Part shown: piece after piece, positions 1-12,640 of the stretch | Layout of the letters: each line of letters opens with the position of its first letter | How positions within the stretch are numbered: position 1 is the first letter of the stretch | From: Coriaria nepalensis | Lineage: Eukaryota; Streptophyta; Magnoliopsida; Cucurbitales; Coriariaceae | Assembly: GCA_027186245.1 (NCBI GenBank) | Contig: CP114497.1 | Span: 3,665,501-3,729,500, forward strand | Direction: 5' to 3' | DNA: 64,000 bases | Made by a program: the position numbers and the translations under genes | The notes under the pieces: model-generated | The model's database searches: none | Seen by the model: the letters and a program-made list of their open reading frames with translations, nothing else | Told to the model about the DNA's origin: nothing

Positions 1-302
1 CATTGATATGTCTACATTTTTTACCGTACTCCCATTTGATAAACGCCAAAATCGAAACTTCATTTCAATTCGTAGATATATATTTCCTCTGTCCCCCTTA
101 TCAAAATCTACAACAATCGTATATGTTTCATATATGGAAGTGTTTTAAAAAAAAAAACCTCGTATAAGGAGAGATACAACGAAGGAGACATTCTAGTGTA
201 CTCCTGGAGTATATTTAGATCAAGCCAAGCCACATCGGCATTTGAAGTATATACTCCAAGAGTGAGCTAGAATTTCTGTGTTACAAAGCCAATTATCGTA
301 GG

Positions 303-1824
303 TCACGGGAAACTCAGGCTACCTCTCTTTTTGATCTCAAAGGAGTATTTAAGTTCCATATGACATCGTCTGTCATCATCTTCAAACTGCACAATGCAAT
401 ACCCAAGTACACACCCAAAATGGGGGAAAAAAAAGTGATCAAGCTTAACACATGTTTTCTGCAAGAATATTGTAATAAAACTTGACTCTGTCTTGTAACA
501 GAAAATAATGAATGGTTCGTCTTTTACTAGATAAAGAATGAATATGAATACTTTCCCATGAGCTAATTACTTTGTGTGCATAAGTAGGACCAGACATAAC
601 AACAACAATCCCATGTCTATAATTAAGTTGGAAACATTTTATATCATGTTCAATTCCTATATTGGGACCTTCTTCATCTACTTAGTCGGTTTTCTAAATC
701 AATATAGTATACTAACCAACAGATTATGATGCTTAAGAGAATTGAAGAATGTTAACCCGAAAAATTGATTTGATTCATAGTTGACTCACCTTGAGCTTTG
801 CTGAGTATTTACCCCTAGCAAGTAAGCCAGAAGGGGTTGTCTCCTCCTCCAAAGTATGCACATAGGGTTCCTTCTGCGGAGCAAAAGTACCCAACATTCC
901 TTTGCTTTGCTCAACTATACATACCACAACAACAAAGGCCAAACCATATTGATCATTTTACGGCATTTTAATTAAAAAAGAAGTTGAAAATTTGAAGAAT
1001 ACGGAAAGCACTCGATTACGGAGATATAGAGCCTAATTGAATATCTGATCACACACCTTGAAGACCTAATTTCCATACTGTATTGGAATAGGTCAGGCCC
1101 GAAACAATGTTGTGAAGAACAGTGAAGGTTAGTTTGAGCTGATATTGAGATCCTTCTTGGAGAGTGAAGAAAATATGGCCATTCTCATTTTCTTCCTTTA
1201 TAGGAAAACAAGTATTGGTTTGCTTAGAATACTCATCAGAAATAATCGCCATCGAGTGGAATTTCACTTCTGGTTCCATTTGACCTGAAAAATGGAAATC
1301 AAAAAGAAAATAAATAAAATAATAATAAAAATCAAGTAGCAGCAGATTTTTTATACGGAAAATTGTATAAAAAAGCAAACCATTAAGATCACTTTCCAAG
1401 CAACCAAGCAACTTCTCTTTCCACCGCCTTAAGCTTTCATCGTCCTAACACAATCAAGGGATCAAGAATCAATGTGAAGAAAGAAAACTCATTTATGCAA
1501 AATTTGAAAATTCTCAAAAAAATTGCAGCCAATATTGAAAGGAAAGAGAAAGGAGGAGGAAGAAGGAAAACCAGATGGAGAAGGAGAAATAGGTAGGGAA
1601 AAGACCTTGTCCTTTTCAATCTGTTCCTTGAGAGAAAGGAGAGGTCCAGGAACGAAGGCAGAATCATTGTCACCATCGCAATCAAATTCAGAGACCTCAA
1701 TGCTTTGTTGTTTCTCACTCATCATCTCCTTCTGCTTTCCTTGTATTTGATCAGCCATGGCTTCACCACAAGCTGATGATGATGACCCACCTGCTTCCTT
1801 TACCGTCTGCTTCTCATCCTCCAT
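303..1824 (-). CDS. Rho GDP-dissociation inhibitor (plant RhoGDI, SCN1-like), complete, 5 exons
   Basis: The product binds prenylated ROP/RAC GTPases, extracts them from membranes and keeps them GDP-bound in the cytosol. Exons (minus strand) read as 1824-1606, 1444-1381, 1284-1057, 914-790 and 386-303. All have GT-AG borders and together give 720 nt, or 239 aa plus stop. Residues 1-60 form a polar, Ser/Glu/Asp-rich tail typical of plant RhoGDIs. The conserved block starts at LKEQIEKDK and continues through RRWKEKLLGCLESDLNG, LKLTFTVLHNIVSGLTYSN (the immunoglobulin-like sandwich that holds the prenyl group), KGMLGTFAPQKEPY and HMELKYSFEIKK. The C-terminus (RGSLSFP) is slightly longer than the usual KK-basic end. 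The start is the first ATG of the frame, and the length fits the family (about 220-240 aa). I know the family; that this member regulates ROP polarity is inferred. Confidence 0.95.
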
Positions 1825-2828
1825 GACTACTACAACAACTCTTCTTACTCAATAAATGACCCTTCAAAGCGATTTAATGCTACGCACTAAGAAAATAAGA
1901 GAGAAGAAAAGGATTGTTTTTGTATGCATAATTGATGACTATTTATGTTTCTTTGTTTGTCTTTTGACTGTTTATCTTTGTCTGATTTCACTGGGTGGGC
2001 TCCACTGTCGGCGTACCCGTTGGGAAGGATTCAAACCAATTTTTTTTTTTTTTAAATCTTCGGATTTGGATTTAGTAGTATGTTGTTCGCAGGGATTGAT
2101 GGAATAATTGCGACCGTAAGCTATTCGATTATTTTGGTGCGAATAAAATACAGATTATAAGATGAATGAAATAAAAGTAAAAATATACTTTTTTTATATT
2201 TATATAAGATATAAATATAAATAAAAATAAAAATAGAATGGAATGGAATTTTTTTTTTTAATTATATAAATATCATAATAAGATTTAAAAGTACAAAAAA
2301 ATTATATATGAATTGATATATATAAAAAATATATATTTAAATAAATATAAAATAATAATATTTTTTATTTAAATGTAAATTAAAATTCATTCTCTCATTC
2401 CCATCCATTAATAAATATGAAGCCGTAGCCTAGACACTTTCAAACTCGTACTATGTTCATGTCTGGGTTGGATTTGAAATATATTATGTTTGTACTGACT
2501 TGACTTATTTTATCACCTGTAATTATAATATAATAATAATCTAAGTCCTTTTTTTTTTTTTTCTCTCTATTTGTCGCTGAATAATAGTAAATCTAAAAGT
2601 ATCATTAAAAACTATAAATAAATAATTGTAATGATAAATTAAATATATTATTACCTTTTAGTAGCATTTTCATATAAGTATTATACATATATTTGTTACA
2701 TCAATTTATTTAATTACGGATATAGGGGTAAATAAGTAATTTCGGATGGTAATGTTGGGGTTTATTTCTTGAGAAGAACTTGAGAACGAAGTAATTAATA
2801 GTTCCAACGGTCACTAAAGTCCTGCGAT
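1825..2828. other. Intergenic spacer
   Basis: This is the RhoGDI promoter side followed by AT-rich DNA with long A and T runs (for example 2040-2052 and 2550-2562). No coding similarity, RNA gene or recognisable transposon end was seen. Short open frames here have no family features. Confidence 0.5.
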
Positions 2829-3036
2829 AAATAGACCACCATAGGCTCCCTCATCCGTACCGCGTCATTCTTGTGTTTCCTAAATCGCACTAGTCGAAGC
2901 AACTGCGAAGAAAAAAATACACTGATCATCTCGATTCCTAGAAAAGAAGTGGAGAGCTTTTACGATCAACCTCTTACTCTGCTCGAAACCCTAGTTTTAC
3001 TCTCTTCTCCATTGAAATCACTAGCAGCAGCCAGCA
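2829..3036 (+). promoter_or_regulatory. Promoter and leader exon candidate with telo-box-like AAACCCTAG
   Basis: A TATA-like GATAAATAG lies near 2828, followed by a leader containing GAAACCCTAGTTTTACTCTC (from about 2987) and a good donor, CAGCAG|GTGTTA, at 3036/3037. A telo-box-like AAACCCTA with a pyrimidine-rich start is typical of plant ribosomal protein genes. The coding part of eL13 is preceded by a 3' splice site at 5984 and so needs an upstream leader exon. This segment is a good candidate, giving a leader intron of about 2.9 kb. It could instead belong to the MADS fragment just downstream. A rival leader for eL13 lies near 5176. Confidence 0.45.
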
Positions 3037-3187
3037 GGTGTTATTCTCTCTCCCTTATCGCCTTAAGTACTCAGATGGATTTATCTCTCTTTCTTAGAGT
3101 TCAATTTGTGAGAAATACGAAACCCTAATTTATTTTTTTTTTGTTCGGAAATGTTCAGCGATTCTACTCTCTGCTTACGTAGAATGA

Positions 3188-3606
3188 ATGGACATGAAGA
3201 AAACTCTGGGAAGGAGAAAGATTGAAAAGATGGAGAAGATTGATAACCCGCGAGCTAGAATGGTGGCTTTCTTGAAACGAAGAAAGGGACTTTTCAAAAA
3301 AGCCAATCAACTAAATTCTCTTTCCGGTATTCAGATCGCGTTTATCATTCAATTGCAGGCTGCTAGATTCTATACCCATGGATCTCCATTTTTCGATTCT
3401 ATAATGGACAGGTTGGGTGTAGAAAGCTCGGTTTCTGAATTAGGCGAGTCTTAGTCTCTAGTCCGAGTAGCGGACTGGCATATGATCTTGACTTGGAAGA
3501 GTTGAAGTTCTGGATGGAATTGAATTTTGAAGAGATTAACGATCTGGAAGAACTCACCCTGCATTGCAGATCTGTTGTAGTGCGATTATCCGAAATTGCA
3601 CACTGA
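3188..3606 (+). pseudogene. Type I (M-alpha, AGL61/62-like) MADS-box gene fragment, frameshifted
   Basis: The first frame encodes an 88-residue peptide with a degenerate MADS domain: KTLGRRKIEKMEKI at the N-terminus, then FLKRRKGLFKKANQL, SGIQIAFII and a HGSPFFDSIMDRL tail. This is the order seen in AGL61/AGL62-like factors, which regulate female gametophyte and endosperm development. Several usually conserved positions differ: FSKRR is FLKRR, and the Cys-containing LC-LCGAE segment has become LNSLSGIQ. The frame ends at a stop at 3452-3454. A second frame, shifted by one base and open from about 3442 to a stop at 3604-3606, continues with an acidic helix (LEELKFWMELNFEEINDLEE). A single small indel around 3420-3450 would explain both halves. 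I call it a pseudogene; a short expressed protein cannot be excluded. Confidence 0.7.
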
Positions 3607-5984
3607 ACAAATATCGTTTAGTATCCTTGGCTCTGTTAATTGATTTTTGCTCCATGAACTGATGATCCTACTTGATGCCTCACTGGATAAGAACTTTTCC
3701 AGGCTCGGGTTCTGCTTTCCTGCTATTGATAATTTGGAGAAGATCAGCTCAACATTTTGCAATATTGTTTCTGTTGGAAAATTTTTGAATTGGTATGAAA
3801 ATTCTCAATTCTTCTATCCCCATTTTATTTCGTTAACTAACGATTTTAATTTTAATTTTCCGTGAAGGAATTAACAAATTAGTATATGATTAATTCGTTT
3901 TTAACTCTTTATATAAAATATTATAAATTGACATCTTCCATTTGAAAATTTCACTGCCGAAAATAACTCTCATTTCTTCATAAATTATCAATTTTTCTCT
4001 AAAATATTCATTGGATTAATAGTGGTACAACTATTTAATTTATTATCCATTATATTATGAAAGATTAATGTCAAAGCATCCTACTATTAAGAAATGAGAC
4101 AAATCTATTTTAAGAAAACGATAAGCATGTACAGCCTCAAATTTTTCTATCATTAATATAATTTACAAATTCTAATTTTTCTCCTAAAATTTTATATTTT
4201 AATATTCTATATCTTTATTATTATAGGATATAATTATTGATTCTGAATCTACTTATTATATATGAATAATTTTAGAAACATATTTCACTATAGCAGATTT
4301 GACAGAAATCAATTCACCATCGCTACATATGAAATATATTTGATTTGTACTGCACAAATCTAATACATTCGGTATATCTTTATATGGTTTTATATACTGT
4401 CAAGTAGAGTAATATGAAATTTGCTATGGTGAGCTTTTCACTGATTAAATCTTATTGCATATTATCCATACGTTGCATTTTAATAATATAATATGGTATG
4501 AATTTTATTAAATTTATATTATATTACGGTTGTGAATTTGTAGAATTGCTTAGTATTAGATTGCATGTAATATTTTATGATGTATTTTAACACTATAATA
4601 CGGTGAATTTTAAAAATACTGTGATTTGTAATTATATAATTTTACAATTAAGTGTATTACCATATTATTGTTACTAATAACGGTACACCATGTAACGGTT
4701 TATATATAATGATATATTTTATTATAAGAGTTTCAATTCCCTAATGATTTTAATTTTAGTTTATAACGGTTTTAGTTATGGTAAAGATGTAGAAATATTG
4801 TCTAACGTAGATGTAGATATTGGGACATTGCAAAATTAGGAAATATTTTGATTACGTTATGTTTCTCAATTTTATAATATACTCCGACTACATAAGATAT
4901 TGGGAATTTGGAAAAATTTTGAATTATGTTCTCTTTTCTAATTTCTCAATATTCTATATGTACAAACACATTGGGAAATTGGAAAACACGAACTCCACTT
5001 TCTCTGTTTTTTCAAAATTTCCAAATTTTGTATTTTTTTCACCTTTCCTCATTATTTTACTTCTAGAATAATTCGAAATGTCTATTACAATCACTACTTC
5101 AATAGAACGACCCAAAAACATAGGATTACTCATCACATTTTCATTAAAAAGTGAAAAAATATGGGTATTAATTTTACCCTAAACCCAAAGCTTTTTCTAT
5201 CTTGAAGCTCTCCATCTTCGATTATGAACCTGGAACATAGATCTATTCAAAGTTTATAGTTAATATGAACGAGAAATGATGAGAAAGTGAAAGTAAATCT
5301 CCTCCCATGAAACATGATTGCTAAGGTAAAAACTTGTCGTTGGTTATCTTAAAAGTGATGAAGGCAAAATTGTCTTTTCACTCAGTATTTGAGTGACATT
5401 ATATCTCATATGCCACCCTTGTCAACTTTTTCAATAGTAACTTTGTCCATCCTTATTTACTTTTTTTTTTACTTTTTTCTTTTTTAATTACATTAAACTA
5501 GTATCACAAATATAAATAAAAATTAAGCTTGATTTTCAATTTCTTTATCATTTTAGGTACTAAAACTAATGGAACTAATTCTAAATATATACAAATATTA
5601 ACACTTAGGCTATTAACAATTCACATTTTCCCAGTATTTAGTTGTGAGCACTGAAGATGGAAATTTATTGGAGTCATGTAGAGTAGCTTGGAATGTAAAG
5701 AAATCCCCCCAATATGGGGGTTTGGTGATGACATTCTGAGCTTATATTTTATCTCCATGTATCATACATTCTTTTAACTACAAATTTTGCATCATATTGA
5801 TATGACATTACTTAATTGTAAAAAAAAAATGTATCTTACGTTTTTACAGTTTTATAGGTTTGTGAATTGAACTAATATTTCCTTATAGCTATTTTTTGAA
5901 TCTCAGATACTCGAGCAGAAAGTAAAATTTCCAAATTTGATGTTCTGATTTATGCTACTGCCTCTAAATATCTATGTAATGCAG
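3607..5984. other. AT-rich stretch, probable intron or spacer upstream of eL13
   Basis: Very AT-rich DNA without recognisable coding content. It contains a telomere-like ACCCTAAACCCA at 5176-5187, which could mark an alternative eL13 promoter, and a possible donor (AAG|GTAAAA) near 5326. It ends at the 3' splice site GCAG (5981-5984), eight bases before the eL13 start codon. Confidence 0.5.
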
Positions 5985-5989
5985 GTTAA

Positions 5990-7100
<1,111 letters not shown>

Positions 7101-8194
7101 GCTTATTGGAACTAAGAAGGAAGAACCTTTGGAGGGTTATGTTTCTCAGATATTCTCCATTTTTTACTTGTTTTTGCCCTTAATTGTGATCCAATTTTGT
7201 TCAACCTCAGCGCATTTTAAGTTTTTGTAGTGAGAATTTACATTATTTTTCTCTTTTTTGGAATTTTTTGTTATGTTCTTTAAGCTAGAATACTTATCTA
7301 ATGATATGACATTCTTAAATTTTGATATCGCTACCAGCTGTCTTGGACTCGTAGCATATACTAGCTCGTGCGTGTAAGTTTGTGACTTTCGTGCAGTACG
7401 GGATAAAGAGAAACCCTGATGGTGTACAAAAGAACGAGTCCAACATCATGTATGTGAATTGTGACTTGTCTAGCAACTGTTGGTCGAGAATCTCTTAACC
7501 AACTCCAAACATAATAAGTAAAGGAAATCTTGACTACGTGATAAGCTTAGTCAGCTTTTCTTTACCTACGTGGGAAAGTATAGGGGATATGAGTTATGCA
7601 CGTAGATGTAGCCTCCCCCAGCCCCCCTTTCTTTTTTTGAAGGTCAAAACATAAAACTTAATTATATTTTGAAATATATTACTTTAAATAAAATTTCTGC
7701 GAGCAAAGGAATTAAAGTTAATTGGTTCTATCAATATAGTGTTTAAGAAAAATGTTGTGATTATGATTAATCAGTAAATATATATACTACAACATCCTTG
7801 GTTTTTTCCCTTTCTCTCTCTCACATTTTTCTCCCTTGCGTGACTTAGCTACCCATCTTTCAGATTTCTTTCATCTCAAAAAGATTTTGTTTGTAAGAAG
7901 CTTTTTCAATGCTCTACTAGTTAATAGGTCATCAATAATGTCATATTTCATTTTCTTATCTAATCTATTCTACCATTTGAAAATATTTCTCCAAAATATG
8001 AAGTATGTCAATGGAATCTTACGAAGAAGATCAAAAAGCAGTCACATATGATATTTTTTAAGAAATCTTTCCTTTTGCTATTATTAATTTAGATATTTGT
8101 ACTAGATTATATTTGTTTTATTTAGGGAGAATATTTGGATTATGTATAATTTTTAGGAATTTATTGCCCAAAGCATTAGATGCTATATTCTAAA
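7101..8194. other. Intergenic spacer after eL13
   Basis: The eL13 3' UTR (about 7101-7320) is followed by AT-rich DNA. No gene, RNA or transposon ends were recognised. Short open frames have no recognisable protein features. Confidence 0.45.
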
Positions 8195-8196
8195 CT

Positions 8197-8310
8197 CTAA
8201 GAGGTTGGTCCAACGATAAGAACTCCAAAAAAGATAGGCAAGGCCCATAGTTCGAAACCCAGATGCCGCACTTTGGGGCCCTTGACTTCCAAAAACAAAT
8301 AAGATACTAT
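8197..8310 (+). mobile_element. SINE-like tRNA-derived unit
   Basis: GGTTGGTCCAACGATAAG (8203-8220) resembles a pol III A box as found at the 5' end of plant SINEs, and AGTTCGAAACCC (8249-8260) matches the B-box consensus about 35-45 bases downstream. The spacing fits a tRNA-derived promoter, but the flanks cannot fold as a tRNA. I could not fix the 3' end or target-site duplications. Confidence 0.5.
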
Positions 8311-9079
8311 GTTTTTGAGTAAGTCCCAAATTCTAAGAGATGTGGTTATAATGGTGGGTGTATACATTTTCCATCTCTTTTGAATTTATTTAAAGATTTT
8401 AGATTTGTATTCCTCTCCCATCTTTATATTTTTTTCTCTATTTAAATGAAATCTTTTCTTTTGGAAAAAAAAAATTACGTAAATATATATTTGAGAGAAT
8501 TTGGAAAACTTTATAAGTATGTTTTAAAAATTAGACCTACTTTAAATAGATAAAATAGCCCTCTTATTAGTTTTTCATTTGAATTTTAAGAACATATTTA
8601 AAATGAAAAATGACAAACTTACTCATAATTTTCTTTAAAAAAAAAATTGTTTGCTTTCCTTCCCTCCAAACACGAACACACGCTATCTCAAACCGAAGAA
8701 AAAAATGGTATCTACAATCGCACCGCTCTTAAACTTCTTCATCTACTTCGTATACTTCATCTTCTTCTTCTTCTTCTTCACCTTCATCATATTGATCCCA
8801 CATTTGAACTTCAATCATATTTTCAAACTCAAAGGTCTCCCATTTTTTAAATCATATCTTGTAAAAGTGAGAAGCAAAACGTTGATACGAAACAATGAAA
8901 GAAAGAATCGTTAGTGGCATTCGCGAATGACAAAAAGAGAGCTAACTCCTTGCTGGAATCAATGACAAAAGACATATCCACTTAGGCGTTGGTATGTACT
9001 TTCTGAAATTTAGGGTTTTATTTCGTGAAATTTTTGAATTTTTAGATGAATACTATATTGTGAACTATTTTTGTGTGTA
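8311..9079. other. Intergenic spacer with TTC-rich microsatellite
   Basis: AT-rich DNA with a TTC/CTT run at about 8757-8782. Two open frames cross this run but are simple-sequence artefacts (Leu/Phe-rich). No gene seen. Confidence 0.4.
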
Positions 9080-9141
9080 TGTTTGGACTGAATTTTGGAT
9101 GTTTGGGCTGAATTTGGAGTGTTTGGATTGAATTTGCGATG
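9080..9141 (+). repeat. 20-bp tandem repeat, 3 copies
   Basis: Three consecutive units starting TGTTTGG and containing TGAATTT at 9080, 9100 and 9120, differing by single substitutions. Confidence 0.8.
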
Positions 9142-9307
9142 AATTTGATGATGAACTAAAGGTCTCGAACCTTCGAGCAGTTGTTCTAAACCACTTCATG
9201 GTTCAAGACCTTATTACAGAACCCTTGAGTAATCAAGAAGATAAGTTATGACTCACACTCTAGCAATTGAGAAGATAAGTCAGAGACTTGTAAGTGTATG
9301 ACTTATA

Positions 9308-9357
9308 ATCTTGATGGCTCGAGGGCGTAATCTTAAGGGGTCTCGAGCCATCAAGAT
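9308..9357. repeat. Perfect 16-bp inverted repeat (hairpin) with XhoI-like core
   Basis: ATCTTGATGGCTCGAG at 9308-9323 is the exact reverse complement of 9342-9357, with an 18-base loop. A third, direct copy of GATGGCTCGAGACCCC lies near 9399-9414. The repeats sit just upstream of the DUF1985 remnant and may belong to that element. Confidence 0.85.
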
Positions 9358-9599
9358 GATAACTTAGAGACATGTGAGTCTTTGTTATATCATCCTGATG
9401 GCTCGAGACCCCCTGAGAGCACCCCTTCGATCCATCAAGAATCAATTGTTTAGTTAAAATTTTAATTTTTTTTATATTATTTAGCTTATAAATGTGTATA
9501 TTAATCTTATGTTTATGTTGAATTTCAAGGAAAAGAAGTTACAATCAGTCATGTCTTTACACCCATCCTTACCCAAGATATTTTTTATAAAGGCCGCAT

Positions 9600-10500
9600 A
9601 TCCATGATAGCCAAGTAAGAAGCAGTTATTGTTGATCTAAAGGCAAAGCTTACTTCAAAATAGTTGGAGGTATTTAGGTCTACTTGTTTAGGATACTTCC
9701 TTGATGTGGATCCACAACTCAACAACTCTGGCCAAATCCTGAAAACTTTCATTGTCTGACAAACCAAGTGTGAGAAGGATAATGAGCTATGGTTTTTTGT
9801 CGATAATAAACCTATGTTGTTCAGTTTGAGGGAGTTTGCTTTGGTGATGAGGTTAAAGTATCATTATTATTATTTTGAACAAGTGACTGAACGGTTGGGA
9901 AAAGACAATCACTTGATGAATAAGTATTTTAATCGGAATCTTATCAAAACTATAGAGCTAGGAAGGAAAGTAATGAATGGAGTAACAAATACAACGAAAT
10001 TATGAACATCGTTATTGTATGCTTCATTAAGGCAATCCTCATGTATCAAGAGATGAAGATTAATATCAGGTCAGTACCTTGTTTGTAGCAAGTAATCTGC
10101 CAAGGTTCAATAACTACCCTTGGGTAGGTCTTTGTTTTAGAAGACCATCGATTCACTTTGGAAGGATATAGTGGCGAAGGCCGACAGAAACTAAACTCGA
10201 GCCATTGGCGAAGAAGAGGAAACATGCATGTGGTACGGTTTTCATTTACTTTACATGTTAGAATTTCAGTATAACTTATATTTCTTATCACTGTATTTAT
10301 GTTTGTTGCAGATGTAAGTTTGGTTTGCACTAATCCATTAACTATGCAAGTATGGCTTATGAATTCATTCTTTTCCTTGGATCAAAAGGTGTAATTCGGG
10401 TACGCGAGAATTCCATGCCCCAAATTTTGAATTGGAGATCCATGGAGTCATATATTGTAACTCACAAAAATATCAAAACATGGATAAAGAAAAAGGTGGT
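9600..10500 (+). pseudogene. DUF1985-type transposon protein remnant
   Basis: Broken frames on the plus strand match the plant DUF1985 pattern found in Mutator-like elements that also carry Ulp1-type peptidases. In order they are LEVFRSTCLGYFLDVD (about 9660-9720), an in-frame stop near 9757, KCEKDNELWFFVDNKP (about 9767-9813), and then an open stretch from 9814 with LFSLREFALVMRLKYH. This is the characteristic F-L-EFALVTGL segment. A later piece near 10350 reads MAYEFIPFLGSKG, as in the C-terminal half of the family. Stops and frame changes show that it is dead. No terminal inverted repeats were identified with certainty. Confidence 0.6.
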
Positions 10501-10633
10501 AAGTGTTACATTTATTATTAATCTTGTTTAGTTCGTCAAAATTATTTAACTAAATTGACTTTGATTTTCTTTAATACAGTTCGTCATCCTTGGTATATTT
10601 AAAGCTTTCGCGGAAGAAGAAGCTCAACCATAT

Positions 10634-10876
10634 TTGCAGAACTTGAAAACATTTGCAGACAAGGAAGATGAAGTCGTTGATGAGTTGATAATGGAAATGG
10701 AGGAAGAAGAATGGAAATGGAGGAAGAAGAACATGAGGAAGCCATCAGAGATCAAAATAATGGGAAGAGTAAGAAGAAGTCGCAAGGGTCTCGAGGAGGT
10801 TATAGATGAGAGAATGATGGGGTGTGGAGGCGAGCGTCATGGGAAGAGTTTCAAAGATATTTGGACACCTTCATAA
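10634..10876 (+). pseudogene. Acidic/basic tail of the DUF1985 element
   Basis: An 80-residue open frame, Glu/Lys-rich (EEEEWKWRKKNM and similar), following the DUF1985 remnant in the same direction. It includes a small internal repeat of AATGGAAATGGAGGAAGAAG. It probably is the charged region that follows DUF1985 in such elements. No independent gene features. Confidence 0.35.
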
Positions 10877-11269
10877 TAGGATGAGGAATATGGAGATGAT
10901 GATTATAGACTTAAGAGACGTGATAAAAATAGTAGTATAATATTTCGTTGGACTTATTTTAGCCACTAAGTACCTCATCCCCTTTTATCCCGTCAGTTTG
11001 TCACCACCCTTTGAACCTCGCACATCCCCTCTTTATGGTTTGACTTATCACCATCAAGGGACAGTGTACGACCTTCATCACCGGCACCCATTGAGTCATC
11101 GAGCTGCGACATCGGGATGGTGGTTTAGGTCCTCCCAGCTACTGAAGATGAGGTTGGATTTGTAGTGTATATGTTGTTGTGGATGATGGATTTGCAATGA
11201 TGGGTGTATCATTTAGGTGTATCTAAAATAGCGTAAGGCTGAAAAAACTCAAAGAACCCCAATCATCAT

Positions 11270-12640
11270 GATTTTGAACTTATACTAGAGTCTCCCCCAG
11301 AAAGGAATAATCATGTATTTCTTTTTAGCAGAACAACACATCTTCATGAAATGTGACAGCCATTGAAACATAGAGCATCTTTTAAGATGGACGGTAACAA
11401 TTATAACCCTTTTGAGTAGTGCTATAACCTACAAAAACACATTCCAATGCTCAGGGTTCAAGCTTGTTACGTTGGTGAGTATGCAAATTTACATACACCA
11501 CACACCTGTAAACACGAGGGGGTAAATGAACAATGGATGAAAGTGGGCAATGATTAGATAACGCATCCAAAGGCTGCCGAAAATTAAGAACGCTAGACAG
11601 TGTTCTATTAATTAAGTAGATGACGGAACTTAAAGCTTCACCCTACAAGCTAGATGGGACATATGCTCTAAGTACCTAGGATTGAGTAACTTTCAAAAAA
11701 TGACATTTTTTTCTGTATGCAATTTCATTTTGTTAAGGAGAGTAAGAACAAGATGTATGATAGAGAATACAAACTAAATTCAAAAAGTTAGTCAATTCCC
11801 TATTGACATATTCTCCTTCATTATCAGTCTGAAGGACCTTGATAGACACACCAAATTGGGTTAATATCATTTGGTGGAAGACATAAAACACAGTAGAAGC
11901 ATCACTTTTATGTCGGAGAAAATATATCCGTCATTAGGGTACAATCGTCTATTAATGTAATGAACCACTTCTCTCCATTATGTGTAGTCATGGGATTAGG
12001 ACCCTAAATATCTGAATGGACTAAAGCAAAAGGGGTCTCAACTTTACAATCATATAAATGAAAAATAACACAATGGCTTTTAGCCATCACACTTATTTAA
12101 CAAACAAATCAGAAATACTATAATCTTTAAATAAAGAAGGAAATAACCAAACAAAGGATGACCTAGTGGTCGATGCCACAACCAAGTCTCTTTCTTATTT
12201 TTGAAGATGTTATCACTCATACTAAAAACCATTGCTTCACCACTTGATTTTTTTAACCCATAATCCATATAATACAAGTCTCCACTTTGTTTACCAATGC
12301 AAATCCTCTCCTTTGTATGAATATTTTTAAAAATACAGTGAGAAGGAAAAAGGGTGGTAACACAATTATGAGATTGAGTCAATTTTCCAATAGAGATAAG
12401 GTTATAATTTAGTAATGAAATGAATAGAAGATCAGAGATGGATAAAGAATGTGATAAGGATATCTTGCCTATTCCAACAATTAGAGAATAAACACTATTG
12501 GCATTGGTAATGAAGGATTTATGGAAACTAGAAGAAAACTTACCGATTAAAGAGCAATCACAAGTCATCTGATCAAACGCACCCGATTCAATTATCCAAG
12601 TATTATTTAGATATATCTGACTTGGCATTGAACCCATAAG
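11270..12640 (-). mobile_element. Ty1/copia retrotransposon pol fragment (protease, GAG-pre-integrase, integrase), degenerate
   Basis: On the minus strand, 12637-12080 is open and contains NTWIIESGAFDQMT, a copia protease region whose usual DSGAT active site is altered to ESGAF. It ends with a GAG-pre-integrase motif, TWLWHRPLGHP. Downstream on the same strand the frame is broken but readable: FALVHSDI, GPNPMTTHNGEKWFITLIDD (integrase start), VFHQMILTQFGVSIKVLQTDNEGEY (about 11880-11800), TYLINRTLSSVLNF and CVFVGYSTTQKGYNCY (about 11420). This order is protease-integrase, as in Ty1/copia. Reverse transcriptase is not seen below 11270. Stops and frame changes mark it as inactive. Confidence 0.85.

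Noticed and set aside
2871..3128. 85-residue open frame overlapping the telo-box-like leader
   Set aside because: No protein family features. The DNA looks like a leader exon with a splice donor at 3036, so the frame is incidental.
5176..5187. Interstitial telomere repeat
   Set aside because: Only about one and a half telomere units. It is better seen as a possible telo-box promoter motif, and there is no array.
8647..8914. Two overlapping Leu/Phe-rich frames
   Set aside because: Generated by a TTC microsatellite; no family pattern.
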